Notes: generated from the letters alone by a model not told the origin. Positions 55,469 to 64,000 are shown, counted from the first letter of the stretch. The stretch: DNA of 64,000 nucleotides from Streptomyces sp. NBC_00425 (GCF_036030735.1 NZ_CP107928.1:6510001-6574000), one strand, 5' to 3'. Program-made: numbers and translations.

Positions 55469-57016
55469 ATGCGGTTTGCTGTACTGCCAGTTGGAGCGTC
55501 TCCGCCGTCTGATGGCACTCGGCCGTGCGCCTATTTGATCACCGACAACTGGGACGACTGGTTCCAATACAGTACGCAGTACGACCTCCGATACCGGGAC
55601 ACGGATGGAGGTCTCCATGACATTGGTCAGGTCAAGATCGGTCAGTTCGGCATGGTCCAAGACCAAAGGCGTCCCGATTTGCCTGGATCCTTTGATGAAC
55701 TCGACAACCGCTTCTTCTCGCTAGGCCAAGATGCCACCTACTATCAGAATCTGAATCGGTTGGGCGTTGAGGTTCGAGATGAAATCCTTCGGGGTTTGCG
55801 AGACATGGCTCTGGATGAGGAGCTGTATGCCCGGGCAGCCCAAGAGCATGTGACGGGGACGTCCTTGCTGCGGTCCGTGACCCGAGTCACCGCAGAGGGA
55901 CAGTTTCGTCGATTGGCTAAAGGCGGCCGACGGCTTTCACGCTATAGCTTCACCTACACGCTACCTTCTGAGCCCCGCCCGCACGTGATCCCTGCCTCGC
56001 TCGATCTTGAAGTGGAGCCGAAATCTTCGCCTCCCACCAATATTCATGTAGTGATCGGGAGAAATGGAGTCGGAAAGACTCACTTGCTCACTCACATGGC
56101 CCGAGCGTTGGCAGACCCTCGGGCGGATCCGGAAGAAGTCGGCACATTTGAGATGAGAGGGGGTGATCAGAACACTTTCGCCAACCTCGTTTCAGTGACT
56201 TTCAGCGCGTTTGACCCATTCGAGCCAATCAGTCAGCCTCGTGATACGACTAAAGTTGTCTTGCCGTATACGTATATCGGCCTAAAGCGGATCGGTGTGA
56301 AAATTGATGATAAGCCCCAACCTCCCAAGGACTGGCGGGCACTAGCGGCAGAATTCACCAAGAGCGTTCAGGTCTGCGTTCAAGGTGCCCGCTTGGTTCG
56401 GTGGCGACGGGCGCTAGAGATGTTGGAAGCTGACCCGATCTTTAGCGACGCACAGGTTGCCGAATTGGCGGAGTCCGCAGCGGATGAGAAGCTCCTCAGA
56501 GCAAAGGCGAGTCACCTATATCGCAATTTTAGTTCTGGCCATAAGATCGTCCTCCTAACCATTACTCGCCTAGTGGAGACGGTTGAGGAACGGTCGCTGG
56601 TTCTGTTGGATGAGCCGGAGGCCCATCTCCACCCGCCGCTTTTGAGTGCTTTCACCCGGGCTCTCTCTGATCTTCTGATCAATCGAAATGGCGTAGCCAT
56701 TATCGCCACTCACTCGCCGGTGGTTCTTCAGGAGGTTCCAAGGAAATGCGCATGGCGTTTGCGCCGCTCTGGCCGCGAGGTGGTGGTGGAGCAGCCTAGT
56801 GTCGAGACTTTCGGCGAAAATGTCGGCGTGCTGACTCGTGAAATCTTCGGATTGGAAGTCACTCGGGCTGGATTCCATCGCATGTTAGGAGATGCAGTTG
56901 GTGAGGGTGCTTCCTATGAAGACATCGTGGAACGATTTGGTGGCCAACTGGGAAGTGAGGCGCGCGGTTTGGTCCGGGCGTTGGTCGCAGCGAGAGATGC
57001 AGGGGTTGGCCTCTGA
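55469..57016 (+). CDS. ptuA: Septu-type ATPase (PtuA-like)
   Basis: 515 residues from ATG 55469 with GGGAGG upstream. An N-terminal domain (about 1-185) precedes an ABC/SMC-like ATPase: Walker A IGRNGVGKTH near 197, signature-like FSSGHKIVLLTI, Walker B SLVLLDEPEAHLHPP near 378 and ATHSPVVLQEV. This is the OLD/PtuA type used in Septu and retron-Septu defence. The stop overlaps the start of an HNH gene (TGATG), the defining pair. Lower GC than its neighbours. Assignment to Septu rests on architecture, not alignment. Confidence 0.75.
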   Translation: MRFAVLPVGASPPSDGTRPCAYLITDNWDDWFQYSTQYDLRYRDTDGGLHDIGQVKIGQFGMVQDQRRPDLPGSFDELDNRFFSLGQDATYYQNLNRLGVEVRDEILRGLRDMALDEELYARAAQEHVTGTSLLRSVTRVTAEGQFRRLAKGGRRLSRYSFTYTLPSEPRPHVIPASLDLEVEPKSSPPTNIHVVIGRNGVGKTHLLTHMARALADPRADPEEVGTFEMRGGDQNTFANLVSVTFSAFDPFEPISQPRDTTKVVLPYTYIGLKRIGVKIDDKPQPPKDWRALAAEFTKSVQVCVQGARLVRWRRALEMLEADPIFSDAQVAELAESAADEKLLRAKASHLYRNFSSGHKIVLLTITRLVETVEERSLVLLDEPEAHLHPPLLSAFTRALSDLLINRNGVAIIATHSPVVLQEVPRKCAWRLRRSGREVVVEQPSVETFGENVGVLTREIFGLEVTRAGFHRMLGDAVGEGASYEDIVERFGGQLGSEARGLVRALVAARDAGVGL

Positions 57017-57867
57017 TGTGGCGTGTCGTCCAACCTAAGCATACCGCCTCGGATAGTTTTCGGACCTGTATCAGTCGTGTTAGGGATAAGCAGCTCAAAG
57101 AACGTCTGCAAAAATCTGAGGGGGAGGTAGTTGAGGCTGGGCAGGTATATGTAGCAGCAGCTCAAGCGACGACACTTCATAATCTCGACCCCAAAGACTT
57201 CAAACCTGACGAAGTCACCACTTCGGAGATGACAGCCGTATATACCAGTCGTATGGCTAAGAAGGGGGCGGCAGGGAGAGGAATCTATGATGATCTAGTT
57301 CTGGCCGCCAAGGAAGGTCGTTGCCCTCTGTGCGGGCAACGGCAGGTCTCGACTCTTGATCACCACCTGCCGAAATCCCTTTTCCCGGCGCTTGCTGTCG
57401 ATCCGTTGAACCTGGTACCTGCCTGCTCGGATTGTAATAAGCTCAAGCTGGATGTTTCCCCCGCAGGGGTCGAAGATCAGACGCTGCATCCGTATTTTGA
57501 CAATGTTGAGCAACAGTCTTGGCTTTATGCCGAAGTTGTCGAGTCTGCCCCTGCTGCTTTGCGATTCTTCGTGAGACCGCCGGCCGACTGGAGTGATGTT
57601 CTGGCTCGCCGAGTTGAATCGCATTTCAAGATATTTGGGCTCGCCGCGCTGTATGGTGCGCAGGCTGCGCAACTATTGAGTGATATTCGATACGTTCTGA
57701 CTGAGAACTATTCGGAAATTCCCGGCGGGGGTGTTCGGCGAGTCCGGCAATACTTGGAAAGAGAGGCGGAAAGCCGCCGCCGGGTCTACTTGAACAGTTG
57801 GCAGACGGCGACCTATTCCGCTCTGGCAGTTAACACTTGGTTCTGCGACGGTGGGTTCGCGCTATAG
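57016..57867 (+). CDS. ptuB: Septu-type HNH endonuclease (PtuB-like)
   Basis: 283 residues. The HNH core lies at about 103-142: CPLCGQRQVSTLDHHLPKS, then LNLVPACSDCNKLK, with two CxxC zinc pairs and the catalytic DHH. The flanking parts are helical; the C-terminus is about 140 residues. It is co-translated with the ATPase and should be the nuclease that the ATPase holds in check until phage infection. The transcript ends at a strong hairpin 24 bases later. Confidence 0.75.
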   Translation: MWRVVQPKHTASDSFRTCISRVRDKQLKERLQKSEGEVVEAGQVYVAAAQATTLHNLDPKDFKPDEVTTSEMTAVYTSRMAKKGAAGRGIYDDLVLAAKEGRCPLCGQRQVSTLDHHLPKSLFPALAVDPLNLVPACSDCNKLKLDVSPAGVEDQTLHPYFDNVEQQSWLYAEVVESAPAALRFFVRPPADWSDVLARRVESHFKIFGLAALYGAQAAQLLSDIRYVLTENYSEIPGGGVRRVRQYLEREAESRRRVYLNSWQTATYSALAVNTWFCDGGFAL

Positions 57868-57890
57868 GGCATGCATCACACCGGGTTCGA

Positions 57891-57918
57891 CGCCCCGCGG
57901 AATCGACTCCGCGGGGCG
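57891..57918 (+). terminator. hairpin terminating the Septu-like operon
   Basis: Perfect 11-bp stem CGCCCCGCGGA/TCCGCGGGGCG with a 6-base loop, 24 bases after the ptuB stop. Confidence 0.8.
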
Positions 57919-58070
57919 GTCTGAGCACCCAGCAGCCAGAAGGGTCGATCAGGACTTCTTCGCCGTAGCCGGCGGCACTGACAGAGCGATGGCTCGGAGG
58001 ACACTCGAATCGTCACGATTGACGGTGGCTAGACGTGTCGGCGCGGGGGCGCTTTGGCTCGGAGGACACA

Positions 58071-58184
58071 GTGCCCGACCGAGACCCGACCAACCCGCCC
58101 GCCCCGGGGCCCGACCCCGCTATGCCGTCTTCCGGGATGATCGAGGCAGATCAGGAGACGCTGAGGAACCTCCTCGCACACTGA
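58071..58184 (+). CDS. 37-residue possible gene or phage gene fragment
   Basis: GTG 58071 follows GGAGG. The peptide is Pro-rich, then MIEADQETLRNLLAH. It could be the start or end of a decayed head gene, since a minor-head fragment follows it in another frame. Confidence 0.35.
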   Translation: MPDRDPTNPPAPGPDPAMPSSGMIEADQETLRNLLAH

Positions 58185-58324
58185 ACAAGAGCCGCGAGGC
58201 CGGTGTCACCCACGTCGAGGTCTTCGACGGGTCCGACTGCGGATGGACCCACGACCGTGACCCCGACAAGGCCAACCGCACCGTGCGCACTGCCGAGGAA
58301 GCCGCCCAGTGGCCGATCTCGGAC
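58178..58324 (+). pseudogene. fragment of a second minor head protein gene
   Basis: About 49 codons read TLNKSREAGVTHVEVFDGSD and DKANRTVRTAEEAAQWPISD, nearly the same as 47,508-47,654 of the intact minor head gene (TLNRSRQAGVTMVEVFDGLD). It lacks the rest of the gene on both sides. It marks phage-derived DNA to the right of the Septu-like genes. Confidence 0.8.
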
Positions 58325-58343
58325 CGCGTCCGGAGCGTCTTGC

Positions 58344-58907
58344 TTAGGATCGGGTGGTCTGGAGATCACGCCACTCGCGATCGAGGATCGCGTGCACGAC
58401 TGAGTCACGCCACTGCCCGGCCTTGTTGATGTGCTCGCGGATGGTGCCTTCCTCGACCATGCCTGCGGCTGTCATGGTCTTCGCTGAGGCCTCGTTGAGC
58501 GGGGAGCGGGCGCCCCAGATGCGGTGCAGGCCGAGGTCTTCGAAGCCTAGGGCCAGCAGGAGGCGTACGGTTTCGAAGCCGTAGCCGACGCCCCAGGCAT
58601 CTGGGCGCAGCGCGAAGCCGAATGTAGCTCCGCGCTGCTGGTGTGGATCTGTGGCGATGCGACCGAATCCGATCAGTTCGTTGGTGTTCCGCTCGACGAC
58701 TGCGAGTGCGTACTCGGCGCGCGGCGTCGCGGTGGCTGAGGCGATGGACCGGGCCACGATGTGGCCAACCTGCTCGCGGCTCCGCGGCTCGAACGACAGG
58801 TGCTCCGTCGCTTCCTGATCGCCGTAGATCGCGAAGACCCCGTCCACATCATCGACGGTGAGTTCGCGGAGGCCGAGACGCTGGCTGGAACGCTGGACCG
58901 GGTACAT
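58344..58907 (-). CDS. GNAT-family N-acetyltransferase (RimJ/RimL type)
   Basis: 187 residues from ATG 58907. The acetyl-CoA site region reads FGFALRPDAWGVGYGFETVR, and the C-terminal motif LGLHRIWGARSPLNEASAKT is characteristic of the RimJ/RimL subgroup that acetylates protein N-termini or small molecules. Substrate unknown. It lies right after the last phage fragment and may be ordinary chromosomal DNA. Confidence 0.85.
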   Translation of the reverse strand: MYPVQRSSQRLGLRELTVDDVDGVFAIYGDQEATEHLSFEPRSREQVGHIVARSIASATATPRAEYALAVVERNTNELIGFGRIATDPHQQRGATFGFALRPDAWGVGYGFETVRLLLALGFEDLGLHRIWGARSPLNEASAKTMTAAGMVEEGTIREHINKAGQWRDSVVHAILDREWRDLQTTRS

Positions 58908-58917
58908 GCCAGGAACC

Positions 58918-59440
58918 CTACTGCTGTGTCCCGCCGGGGAGTGCTGATCGTCGGGGCGGGTAAACCGCCAGCTCTTCTCGCAGGTCACGGGCCGTGAGAG
59001 CGGTGCGCGCACCGCTCGTCGTCAGGGCCTGGCGGACGCGCAGGGCCGAGACGACGATGCCGTTGATCCGGAAACTGGCCGGGAGGTCCAGCACGGGGGC
59101 GGACGGCCTGCGCGGCTCCGTCGACGTCGCCGCTGCGGATGTGGATGAGGGCCAGGTTGCACTGCGCGCCGGCCAGATCGCCGAGCGCCCAGTTGGGGTT
59201 CTCAGGGGTGTGGAAGCCAAAGCCTTGCATGGCCAGCTCTGCTTGGGCGGTGAGGTCCGCGTTGCCGTCACCGAGGAGGGCCGAGGCTTCCACGGCGTAG
59301 TACCGCTGCTTCTCCAGAGAGTAGGTGAGGAGGCCGCCGAGTTGATCTAGCTCGTCGGGTATGACGTGCTCTGGTAGGTCGTCCGCCGCTTGGTTCGACG
59401 CCTGGACCGTCTCGTTGTTGCCGAGGACAGCTACGGCGCC
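58918..59440 (-). pseudogene. C-terminal remnant of a TPR-type XRE regulator
   Basis: Reading two frames gives the end of a common Streptomyces regulator: LTYSLEKQRYYAVEASALLG, FGFHTPENPNWALGD, LALIHIRSGDVDGAAQAV, then after a frameshift near 59,105 VLDLPASFRINGIVVSALRV. The N-terminal helix-turn-helix is missing. It is of the same broad type as the intact regulator at 59,971-61,215. Confidence 0.7.
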
Positions 59441-59578
59441 CTCTCTTCAGTGCGGTGTGCGGCGGGGCGTCTTCCGCCGGGGGCTTCTGACCGGAGACGC
59501 CCCCCGGAATGAGCCAGGGCACGATGCCCCGGGCAGCCTAGGTAGGGTCGTTGTACATCGGACCAGGAGGGGAGTCGC

Positions 59579-59905
59579 ATGGCGAGCGAGACTGTGGTGG
59601 CGCAGACGACCATCGATGACGAGGCCAAGGCAACGGTACTGGCACGAGGTGCGGTTGAGAACCGACTGGCCGCCGGCGCTCACATCGACCCTCCGCTGAC
59701 CGCGGTGTACTGGTGGAAGGGTGAGATCGAGACGGCTCGGGAATGGCGGATCTCGTACAAGACGACCACCGACCGTCTCCCGGAGCTTGAAGCGTGGGTG
59801 GCCCAGGAACACACCTACGACGTTCCGGAGTGGGTCGTCCTGCCGATTATCGGGGGTTCTTCGGCGTACCTGTCATGGGTAGCCGAACAGTCGACCGCGA
59901 GGTAG
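59579..59905 (+). CDS. cutA: CutA-like protein
   Basis: 108 residues, ATG with GGAGGGGAG upstream. The CutA1 pattern is clear: ARGAVENRLAAGAHIDPPL, a YWWKGEIETAREW segment, YKTTTDRLPELEAWV, and the active-like strand VPEWVVLPI. CutA1 proteins are trimeric and linked to divalent-cation tolerance; the physiological role is unsettled. Confidence 0.9.
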   Translation: MASETVVAQTTIDDEAKATVLARGAVENRLAAGAHIDPPLTAVYWWKGEIETAREWRISYKTTTDRLPELEAWVAQEHTYDVPEWVVLPIIGGSSAYLSWVAEQSTAR

Positions 59906-59970
59906 TGAGCGGACCAATTACGAGGAGTGGCTGCTGCACGAACCGTTGCGTGCGGCAGCCGCAGATCAGG

Positions 59971-61215
59971 TCAAGCCGCCAGCTGCTGCAGGTGCAAGGC
60001 GAGTTCCTTCTCCCGGCTGGGAAGCAGCGCGGCGATGTCCTGCGCGCGTGCCCTACCCATGGTGTTCGGCCGGGCATCTGCCGCAGCTGCGAATTGATGC
60101 GACACGTAGACACCTTGTTCGACGTCTCCTCCGCGCAGCAGTGCTGAAGCCAGGTCGCCCAGGACCACAACCCCCGAGTCTGGCAGCTCATCACCGAGGC
60201 GGTTCACGGCGTTGTCCGCGGTCTCCGTCAACTCCTGCCGCTTGAGCTGGCCGTATACCGACAACGACAGAGAGTCGAGGCGGTAAGGGGTCATGAAGCG
60301 TACCCATGCTTGTTCGGTGGTGTGGTCTGCGAAGTCGTACACGGCCTGGGCACGCTCCAGGGCTCGCAGCGCCCCGATGTCATCGCCAGCGGTCGCCGCT
60401 TCTTCCGCATAGCGGCCGTGGACCCAGGCAGCGGCGGCAGCATTACCCGGCCCCCGTACATCTTTGGCAGCTTGAGCCAGGAGTTTCATCGCCTTCTCCG
60501 GCGTGGCAGCCCCATAGCTGGCGTACGCCAGGGCCAGGGCCCGCAGTGGGGGATGTCCGGCGACCTCGGCGCACTCGCTCGTGACCTCGTAGAAGGCGCG
60601 CGCCCTCTCGGAGTCGCCCAGATCCCAAGCTACCCACCCGGCCAGGGCGGCCGTCTCACCAGCGGCAATGGTCACAGCGCGCTCACGCTCGCCGACTTGG
60701 GGCAGTACGGCTGTGATGGCGTCAAGGTGTGCTTCAACCCTGTTCTGGAGCTGTCGGGCTGTGAGGTGATGCTCGCTCACGTGGAGGGCGGCGGCGTGAT
60801 CAGTGAGAGCCTCCACTCCGGCTGAATCGACCTTCGTTCCCCGTTTGAGGGCGTGCGCGAGGCGCCCCCACGGCTCGGCGGCAGCAGCCGCGCCGAGTAC
60901 GGCGCCACCAATCAGCGTCCTGCGGTTCACGTCGTCCAGGTCCTCCCCTTCACGGCGGCGCCCCTTCCTCCGCCGGGCGCGGGCTGCTGCTGCCTCCCGC
61001 TGCAACTGTTCAGGGGGTAAGCCGCAGGCCGTCGCAATGTGCGCAACCGTGTGGTTGGTAGGGATGTTCTGCCCATGTTCGTACCGGTTGATCTCGCGAC
61101 GGGTCATCGTTTCCCGGCCGGAGACTGTGTTGATCGCCTCTGCTTGCTCGTCCTGTGTGCGTCCGGCTTCCTTGCGCAGCCGGACGAGCAGCTCAGCGAA
61201 CGGATCTGCTGCCAT
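59971..61215 (-). CDS. XRE-family regulator with TPR-like C-terminal domain
   Basis: 414 residues from ATG 61215. The helix-turn-helix (about 7-75) reads LLVRLRKEAGRTQDEQAEAI and REINRYEHGQNIPTN. A twin-arginine-like or membrane-like segment (RRTLIGGAVLGAAAAAEPWG) follows, then TPR-like helical repeats to the end. This type is abundant in Streptomyces and often sits next to RsbW-like ATP-binding genes, as here (divergent, 130 bases away). Direct repeats in the shared promoter are its likely operators. Confidence 0.85.
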   Translation of the reverse strand: MAADPFAELLVRLRKEAGRTQDEQAEAINTVSGRETMTRREINRYEHGQNIPTNHTVAHIATACGLPPEQLQREAAAARARRRKGRRREGEDLDDVNRRTLIGGAVLGAAAAAEPWGRLAHALKRGTKVDSAGVEALTDHAAALHVSEHHLTARQLQNRVEAHLDAITAVLPQVGERERAVTIAAGETAALAGWVAWDLGDSERARAFYEVTSECAEVAGHPPLRALALAYASYGAATPEKAMKLLAQAAKDVRGPGNAAAAAWVHGRYAEEAATAGDDIGALRALERAQAVYDFADHTTEQAWVRFMTPYRLDSLSLSVYGQLKRQELTETADNAVNRLGDELPDSGVVVLGDLASALLRGGDVEQGVYVSHQFAAAADARPNTMGRARAQDIAALLPSREKELALHLQQLAA

Positions 61216-61270
61216 GAGTGTGACCTCTGTTGGTGGACTGGACCCAATCATGGCGTCAGATCCCCCTCGC

Positions 61271-61310
61271 AGTTTCCCCCTTGACAAGTTTTTCCCCCGC
61301 TAGTTTCCCC
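61271..61310. promoter_or_regulatory. triple direct repeat in the divergent regulator promoter
   Basis: AGTTTCCCCC, AGTTTTTCCCCC and AGTTTCCCC start at 61271, 61287 and 61302, spaced 16 and 15 bases, about one and a half helical turns. A consensus -35 TTGACA lies between the first two; TAGTTT at 61301 is only 14 bases away and is a poor -10. Likely binding sites for the adjacent XRE regulator. Confidence 0.5.
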
Positions 61311-61345
61311 TGGCAGGTTGCTTGAGGCCGCGGTGCGATAGGTCC

Positions 61346-61933
61346 ATGACGTTCCGTGAGGCATCCACCTTCGAGGACGGCCGACGGTGTTGCGAGCAGC
61401 GCACCCCGGCCGGATCAGAGCGGGTGGCCATCCGTAGCTTCGAGGTGGCCTTCGCTCCAGCCGACGCACGCGTCCGGCTCATGCGACGGATCACCTTGGC
61501 GCACCTGCGCCTTTGGGACATCACGGCACTGAATGACACGGCCACGCTTGCGGTCTCGGAACTGGTGACCAATGCCGTGCGGCACTGCCACGGCAGCGAG
61601 ATCGGGCTTCGGATTGTGAGTTCGGCTGAGGAACTGCGCATCGAGGTCACGGACGGAAACCCGACTCCGGCTCAACGACGTGAGGTGGACGCTGAGGCGG
61701 AGAACGGCCGGGGGCTGTGGCTCGTCGCAGCTCTCTCGAAGGAGTGGGGTGTCAGCAGCGACGGCACGATGACGTGGTGCTGCCTCTCCCTCCCGCCGGC
61801 GGACGCTCGCGCCGTCGAAGCGCCGATGGCCCTCACCGAAGAGCCAGCGAGTCACCGATCCGTTGGCACTGGTGAGAGGCCCGCGCCTGCACCGAAATCC
61901 GACCGGACGCTTCTATCTGTCGGGACCCCCTGA
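61346..61933 (+). CDS. RsbW-like ATP-binding protein (HATPase)
   Basis: 195 residues from ATG 61346; earlier in-frame starts lack support. The GHKL fold is seen in the N-box SELVTNAVRHC, the D-box VTDGNPTP and the G-box GRGLWLVAAL. Streptomyces has dozens of these anti-sigma/serine-kinase-like proteins; partners are usually unknown. The C-terminal 45 residues look disordered. Confidence 0.85.
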   Translation: MTFREASTFEDGRRCCEQRTPAGSERVAIRSFEVAFAPADARVRLMRRITLAHLRLWDITALNDTATLAVSELVTNAVRHCHGSEIGLRIVSSAEELRIEVTDGNPTPAQRREVDAEAENGRGLWLVAALSKEWGVSSDGTMTWCCLSLPPADARAVEAPMALTEEPASHRSVGTGERPAPAPKSDRTLLSVGTP

Positions 61934-62106
61934 ACAGCCGTCGGGCCGCAGCTGCCTACCTCCCCAAGGTGTGTGCCCGGCTGCGGCTCGGCGGCCCCCA
62001 TCCCCCATCGTGAGGTTCCCCGTGCTTACCGCCTTCTCCTTACGCCGTCGGAGAGCCGACGCCGCCTTCCGGGCGCTCGTCCCTCCCACTGGCCGGGGAG
62101 GTTCCG

Positions 62107-63165
62107 ATGCCCGCTGCTGACATGCCCCTGATCGTCGATCTGGCCGGTCGCGATGACGAACTGCGTGCCCCCTTGGACGACTTGCGGCTTGGGCGCTGGT
62201 CCGCTGCACGAGACCTACTGAGGAGGACGGGTCCGGACTGGGAGCTGCGGACTTCGCGCAGCCTGGTGCTCTCTGTGGGTGCGGGCTCCCTCGGCGCGAT
62301 CAAGGCTTGGCTCTCTGAAGAGCCCTTCTCTGCCGACGCGTTGATGATGTGGGCGAGAGTGCTCACCCGCGAGGCACTGCGCGCCATGGACGAAGGGCGA
62401 GACCGGGACCTCGTCCTCCAGGCCGGCGCTTTCGCGCGGGATGCCTGTTTCGGGGCTGTGGGTCGTTGGCCGGAGGATCCGGTGCCGTGGGTGGACCTGC
62501 TCCGTTTGGCCAAACTGCCCGTCGGTCGCGGGGGTTTGAGGTTGCTGGACCCGTACTTCATCCAACGCCTTCAGCTCTGGGGCCAGAGCATTGAGATGAA
62601 CCGATGGGACGAAGCCCCCGAGAAGGCGTTGTTCCCCGGGCCATGGCCCCTGTTACACGAGGCCGACCGGCGCCACCCCGGTAGCCGTGAGGCATACCAC
62701 CGAATGCGGGAGTACGCCGAGCTTCGTGCGCCTTGGCTAGCTGTGGATTTCACCCGTTGGGCGTCTGGCGGCGCGCCGGAAGATTCCGCGTCCGCGCTCC
62801 ACATGTTGCCGCTGCACGCCTTCGTCACGGAATACCAGCGCCGACACGGCAGTGGGGAGATCGGCGCGCTGTCGTTCTGGACCTCGGACCAGATTCGGCA
62901 CTATGCGCGCCGTGCCCGGTTCGGCTGGTTCGAGTCGACACCCCCGAAGCAGCGTTCGCGATTGTCGCTTTTGGACCTGAACTACCTGGCGTTCACCCTC
63001 GTCGCCTCGGGCGAGGACGGGGCCGCCGCGGTGTTCAACGAGATTGGCCCGTACGCCACCAACGCGCCGTGGGAGACCTTCAGCACGAGTCTGCGCCGTG
63101 ACTGGCACTCCGAGTTCCTGCGCATGCGGGCCTCCGTCGTACGGCCAAGGGTCCGTCATCGATGA
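62107..63165 (+). CDS. hypothetical helical protein
   Basis: 352 residues, ATG 62107 with GGGGAGG upstream. Trp-rich and helical (LRLGRWSAARDLLRRTGPDW and AWLSEEPFSADALMMWARVL), suggestive of TPR-like repeats in the first 130 residues. No family recognised. It lies 75 bases before the permease gene on the same strand. Confidence 0.75.
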   Translation: MPAADMPLIVDLAGRDDELRAPLDDLRLGRWSAARDLLRRTGPDWELRTSRSLVLSVGAGSLGAIKAWLSEEPFSADALMMWARVLTREALRAMDEGRDRDLVLQAGAFARDACFGAVGRWPEDPVPWVDLLRLAKLPVGRGGLRLLDPYFIQRLQLWGQSIEMNRWDEAPEKALFPGPWPLLHEADRRHPGSREAYHRMREYAELRAPWLAVDFTRWASGGAPEDSASALHMLPLHAFVTEYQRRHGSGEIGALSFWTSDQIRHYARRARFGWFESTPPKQRSRLSLLDLNYLAFTLVASGEDGAAAVFNEIGPYATNAPWETFSTSLRRDWHSEFLRMRASVVRPRVRHR

Positions 63166-63240
63166 ACGCCCGGTAGCCGCCCACTCGCTCTCATACGCCC
63201 CGCCTCGTTTCGTCCCCTACATCACCTATGAGGATCACAA

Positions 63241-64000
63241 GTGCTCAGCAGTAGATCAGAAGCAATAGCGCATGACGACGCGGTCCTGGCCCAACTCGGG
63301 ATCAAGGCTGAACTCTCCCGGAAGATGGGGGTGTTCGGGAACTTCGCGATCAGTTTCTCCGTGATCTGCATTCTGGCCGGCGGCATGTCCCTGTTCGGCT
63401 TCGGCCTGGGCCACGGCGGACCCGCGGTCATGCTGGGCAGTTGGGTCGTGATCGGGTTCATGACGCTGCTTGTCGGGGTGTCCCTGGCCGACGTGGTCTC
63501 CGCCTATCCCACGAGCGGGGGTCCGTACTTCATGGCCGACAAGCTCGGCGGGCCGCGCTGGGGGTGGATGACCGGCTGGCTGAACCTGCTCGGACTGTGG
63601 GGCGCGATCGCTGGCATCGACTACGGCGCTGCCGCGTTCATCGGCGCCTTCGCCCAGCTCCAGTGGGACATCACCCCGACCGGCACAACGACCATGGGCA
63701 TCTTCGGGTGCATCCTGCTGGTGCACGGCCTGCTGAACGTATGCGGTGTACGCCTGGTGACCGTCCTCAACTCCATCTCCGTGTGGTGGCAGCTGGGCGG
63801 TGTCACGCTCATCGTCGGCACGCTCGCTCTCGCCCCTGTCCAGCACCGCTCGCCCGACTTCGTCTTCACCCAGTTTGTCAACGACAGCGGTTTCTCCAAC
63901 CCGCTCTATGTGTGCCTCATCGGCAGCCTGATCGCTGGGTACACGTTCTGCGGGTACGACGCCAGCTCCCACGTCGCGGAGGAGACCACCAAGGCGCAGA
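63241..64000 (+). CDS. APC-family amino-acid permease (3' end outside window)
   Basis: The frame from GTG 63241 (GAGGAT upstream) is open to the window edge: 253 codons. After a cytoplasmic start (AQLGIKAELSRKMGVFGNFA) come membrane helices with the APC signatures FAISFSVICILAGGMSLFGF, AYPTSGGPYFMADKLGG and GYDASSHVAEETTKAQ, most like GABA/BAT1-type permeases. Confidence 0.9.
   Translation, partial: MLSSRSEAIAHDDAVLAQLGIKAELSRKMGVFGNFAISFSVICILAGGMSLFGFGLGHGGPAVMLGSWVVIGFMTLLVGVSLADVVSAYPTSGGPYFMADKLGGPRWGWMTGWLNLLGLWGAIAGIDYGAAAFIGAFAQLQWDITPTGTTTMGIFGCILLVHGLLNVCGVRLVTVLNSISVWWQLGGVTLIVGTLALAPVQHRSPDFVFTQFVNDSGFSNPLYVCLIGSLIAGYTFCGYDASSHVAEETTKAQ

Noticed and set aside
62923..62945. GGTTCGAGTCGACACCC resembling the tRNA T-arm, as a possible attR
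   Set aside because: Only about 12 bases match and the stretch lies inside a well-formed coding frame; the rest of the tRNA 3' end is absent.
63160..63205. CCGCCCACTC followed by CTCATACG as a possible second tRNA 3' end
   Set aside because: The match to the tRNA end is short and gapped and lacks the T-arm.

Overview
The window is high-GC actinobacterial DNA and reads as Streptomyces. Codons end mostly in G or C, GTG starts and GTGA/ATGA overlaps are common, and the first 17 kb carries chromosomal housekeeping genes: dgt, dnaG and an HrdA-type sigma factor. Positions 1-17,350 hold, in order: the 3' end of an adenylation-domain gene coupled to a six-helix membrane flavoprotein and a crotonase; a SanA/YdcF-type membrane protein; a sirohydrochlorin-chelatase-like protein; dGTPase; an FAD reductase; primase; sigma factor; a divergently oriented heterodimeric ABC exporter; a FGGY sugar kinase; a small membrane protein; and two identical tRNA-Asn genes.

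A CAU-anticodon tRNA gene at 17,521-17,594 marks the start of an integrated element. Its integrase lies just beyond the tRNA 3' end, with a divergent excisionase-like gene and a palindromic operator between them. An early region follows (19.8-28.7 kb): a recombinase fragment without its catalytic domain, an XRE regulator with a membrane partner, three ParB-fold proteins (one fused to a methyltransferase), a DNA methyltransferase and several tiny coupled genes. The late region (31.6-47.7 kb) encodes small and large terminase, portal, scaffold-like protein, head decoration protein, major capsid protein, connector and a minor head protein. I find no tail, tape-measure, holin, endolysin or replication gene. 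The element is therefore either a capsid-forming, tailless satellite or a prophage that has lost its tail and lysis modules.

Cargo genes interrupt this skeleton. A lower-GC ribokinase-like/AAA+ ATPase lies between the early and late regions. A HEPN-like orphan lies between terminase and portal. A complete type I restriction-modification operon with an RHH-RAMA protein lies between portal and scaffold. An alpha/beta-hydrolase gene sits inside a decayed ATP-dependent DNA ligase gene, and a Septu-type ATPase/HNH pair lies at 55.5-57.9 kb. Phage gene remnants lie at 47.7 kb (small terminase) and 58.2 kb (a second, partial copy of the minor head protein), so the right half is a mosaic. I found no second attachment site.

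From about 58.3 kb the genes look like ordinary Streptomyces accessory genes: a GNAT acetyltransferase, a broken TPR-type regulator, CutA, an intact XRE/TPR regulator divergent from an RsbW-like ATP-binding protein, a hypothetical protein and the start of an amino-acid permease that runs off the window. Whether these lie inside or outside the element cannot be decided here.
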